Below the pieces are notes generated by a model. It was not told the DNA's origin. It did no database searches and saw only the letters and a program-made list of their open reading frames with translations. From Methanoplanus limicola DSM 2279 (lineage in GTDB: Archaea; Halobacteriota; Methanomicrobia; Methanomicrobiales; Methanomicrobiaceae): a stretch of DNA of 64,000 nt. The stretch covers positions 62,692 to 126,691 of the forward strand of contig NZ_CM001436.1 of NCBI RefSeq assembly GCF_000243255.1, read 5' to 3'. Both the position numbers and the translations under genes were made by a program. Positions 63,588 to 64,000 of the stretch are shown piece after piece (the first letter of the stretch is position 1; every line of letters begins with the position of its first letter).

Positions 63588-64000
63588 TTGAGAGACAATT
63601 TCCCGAACAAGGTAATTCACGGAGGCCTTCTTCAGCTGGGACCGGATAATTATAATAAATATATAACAGATTACAGCGCGAGCATAAATCCCTGGCCGCC
63701 CGAAACAGGATGGAAACCTGATTTTAAAAGAATAAAAGACTACCCGGATGATACATACACCAGATTAAAAGAGGAGATTTCAGCATACCACAGAGTTAAA
63801 ACAGAAAATATAGCTGTTGGAAACGGATCAGTTGAGATAATAAGATCACTCTTTAAGGCCGTATTAAATCCGGGAGAGAACGTCCTGACAGAGAGGCATA
63901 CCTTTGGTGAGTACCGGTTTTCCGCAGAACTTGCAGGCGCATCATGCATACATGATCCAGAAACACCGCACAGATTAAGAGTGATATGCAACCCCAACAA
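63588..64000 (+). CDS. Class I/II aminotransferase, CobD/HisC-like (partial)
   Basis: The first 137 codons of a gene that runs off the right edge. The N-terminus VIHGGLLQLG and DYSASINPWPPE resemble threonine-phosphate decarboxylase CobD, which makes the aminopropanol part of cobamides; RLKEEISAYH, AVGNGSVEIIRSLF and LTERHTFGEYRF are shared with histidinol-phosphate aminotransferase. The HGG..D.S.SINP pattern favours CobD. Start is TTG 63588 with an aaggaga Shine-Dalgarno eight bases upstream. The PLP lysine lies beyond the window. Confidence 0.8.
   Translation, partial: MRDNFPNKVIHGGLLQLGPDNYNKYITDYSASINPWPPETGWKPDFKRIKDYPDDTYTRLKEEISAYHRVKTENIAVGNGSVEIIRSLFKAVLNPGENVLTERHTFGEYRFSAELAGASCIHDPETPHRLRVICNPN

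Overview
The window looks like chromosomal DNA of a methanogenic archaeon, most likely order Methanomicrobiales; the placement is inferred from gene content, not from a marker phylogeny. Archaeal hallmarks are aIF5A, S17e, PCNA, the primase large subunit, Alba, class I CCA-adding enzyme, archaeal FtsZ and a DUF373 protein. Methanogen hallmarks are an F420:NADP oxidoreductase, two NrpR-type nitrogen regulators and an archaeal split glutamate synthase with an FrhB-like subunit. The DNA is AT-rich, genes are packed in short operons, and several genes have a TATA-like box about 25-28 bases before the start codon, which suggests leaderless transcripts. No rRNA, tRNA, CRISPR array or prophage was seen.

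Layout. 1-5.3 kb: end of uvrB, a stand-alone ArcS-core protein, two FKBP prolyl isomerases separated by a perfect 22-bp tandem array, then an ACT-domain/homoserine dehydrogenase/HTH-GIDDTD operon. 5.5-6.2 kb: a small antitoxin-like gene plus GNAT toxin pair. 6.2-9.2 kb: NAD kinase, inositol-phosphatase/FBPase, aIF5A and agmatinase. 9.3-15.2 kb: a membrane-anchored protein, DUF1786, an intein-containing class III ribonucleotide reductase and a NrdH-like redoxin. 15.5-17.5 kb: RNA cyclic phosphodiesterase and CCA enzyme.

18-31.8 kb is a nitrogen island: AbrB-PhoU protein, glutamine synthetase, NrpR with HTH, NrpR without HTH, the four-gene glutamate synthase, ammonium transporter AmtB and PII protein GlnK. 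An NrpR-type operator (GGTA-N6-TACC) lies before amtB. A sulfur-type cassette (ArsR regulator, two half-size YeeE/YedE transporters, DUF169) is embedded in it.

31.8-35.5 kb holds the most distinctive accessory module: repeat arrays, an HTH-FHA regulator and a five-helix membrane Ser/Thr kinase, candidates for a phosphothreonine-controlled transcription switch. A 60-66 bp hairpin element is triplicated between these two genes and has an inverted relative at 45 kb. 35.5-51 kb is mixed metabolism and RNA modification: methyltransferase, amidotransferase, diphthamide ligase-like protein, membrane-anchored acetolactate decarboxylase, YgiQ radical SAM protein, orphan glutamate-synthase-like flavoprotein, Fno, Mrp, dGTPase, HTH pair, M20 peptidase, MoaA and RlmE.

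51-64 kb: replication genes (PCNA, PriL), a stand-alone ThiN domain, the S17e-dapA-dapB-ferredoxin-asd lysine cluster, Alba, DUF373, a coiled-coil protein, FtsZ with an upstream ribbon-helix-helix regulator and operator-like repeats, and the start of a CobD/HisC-like aminotransferase cut by the window edge.
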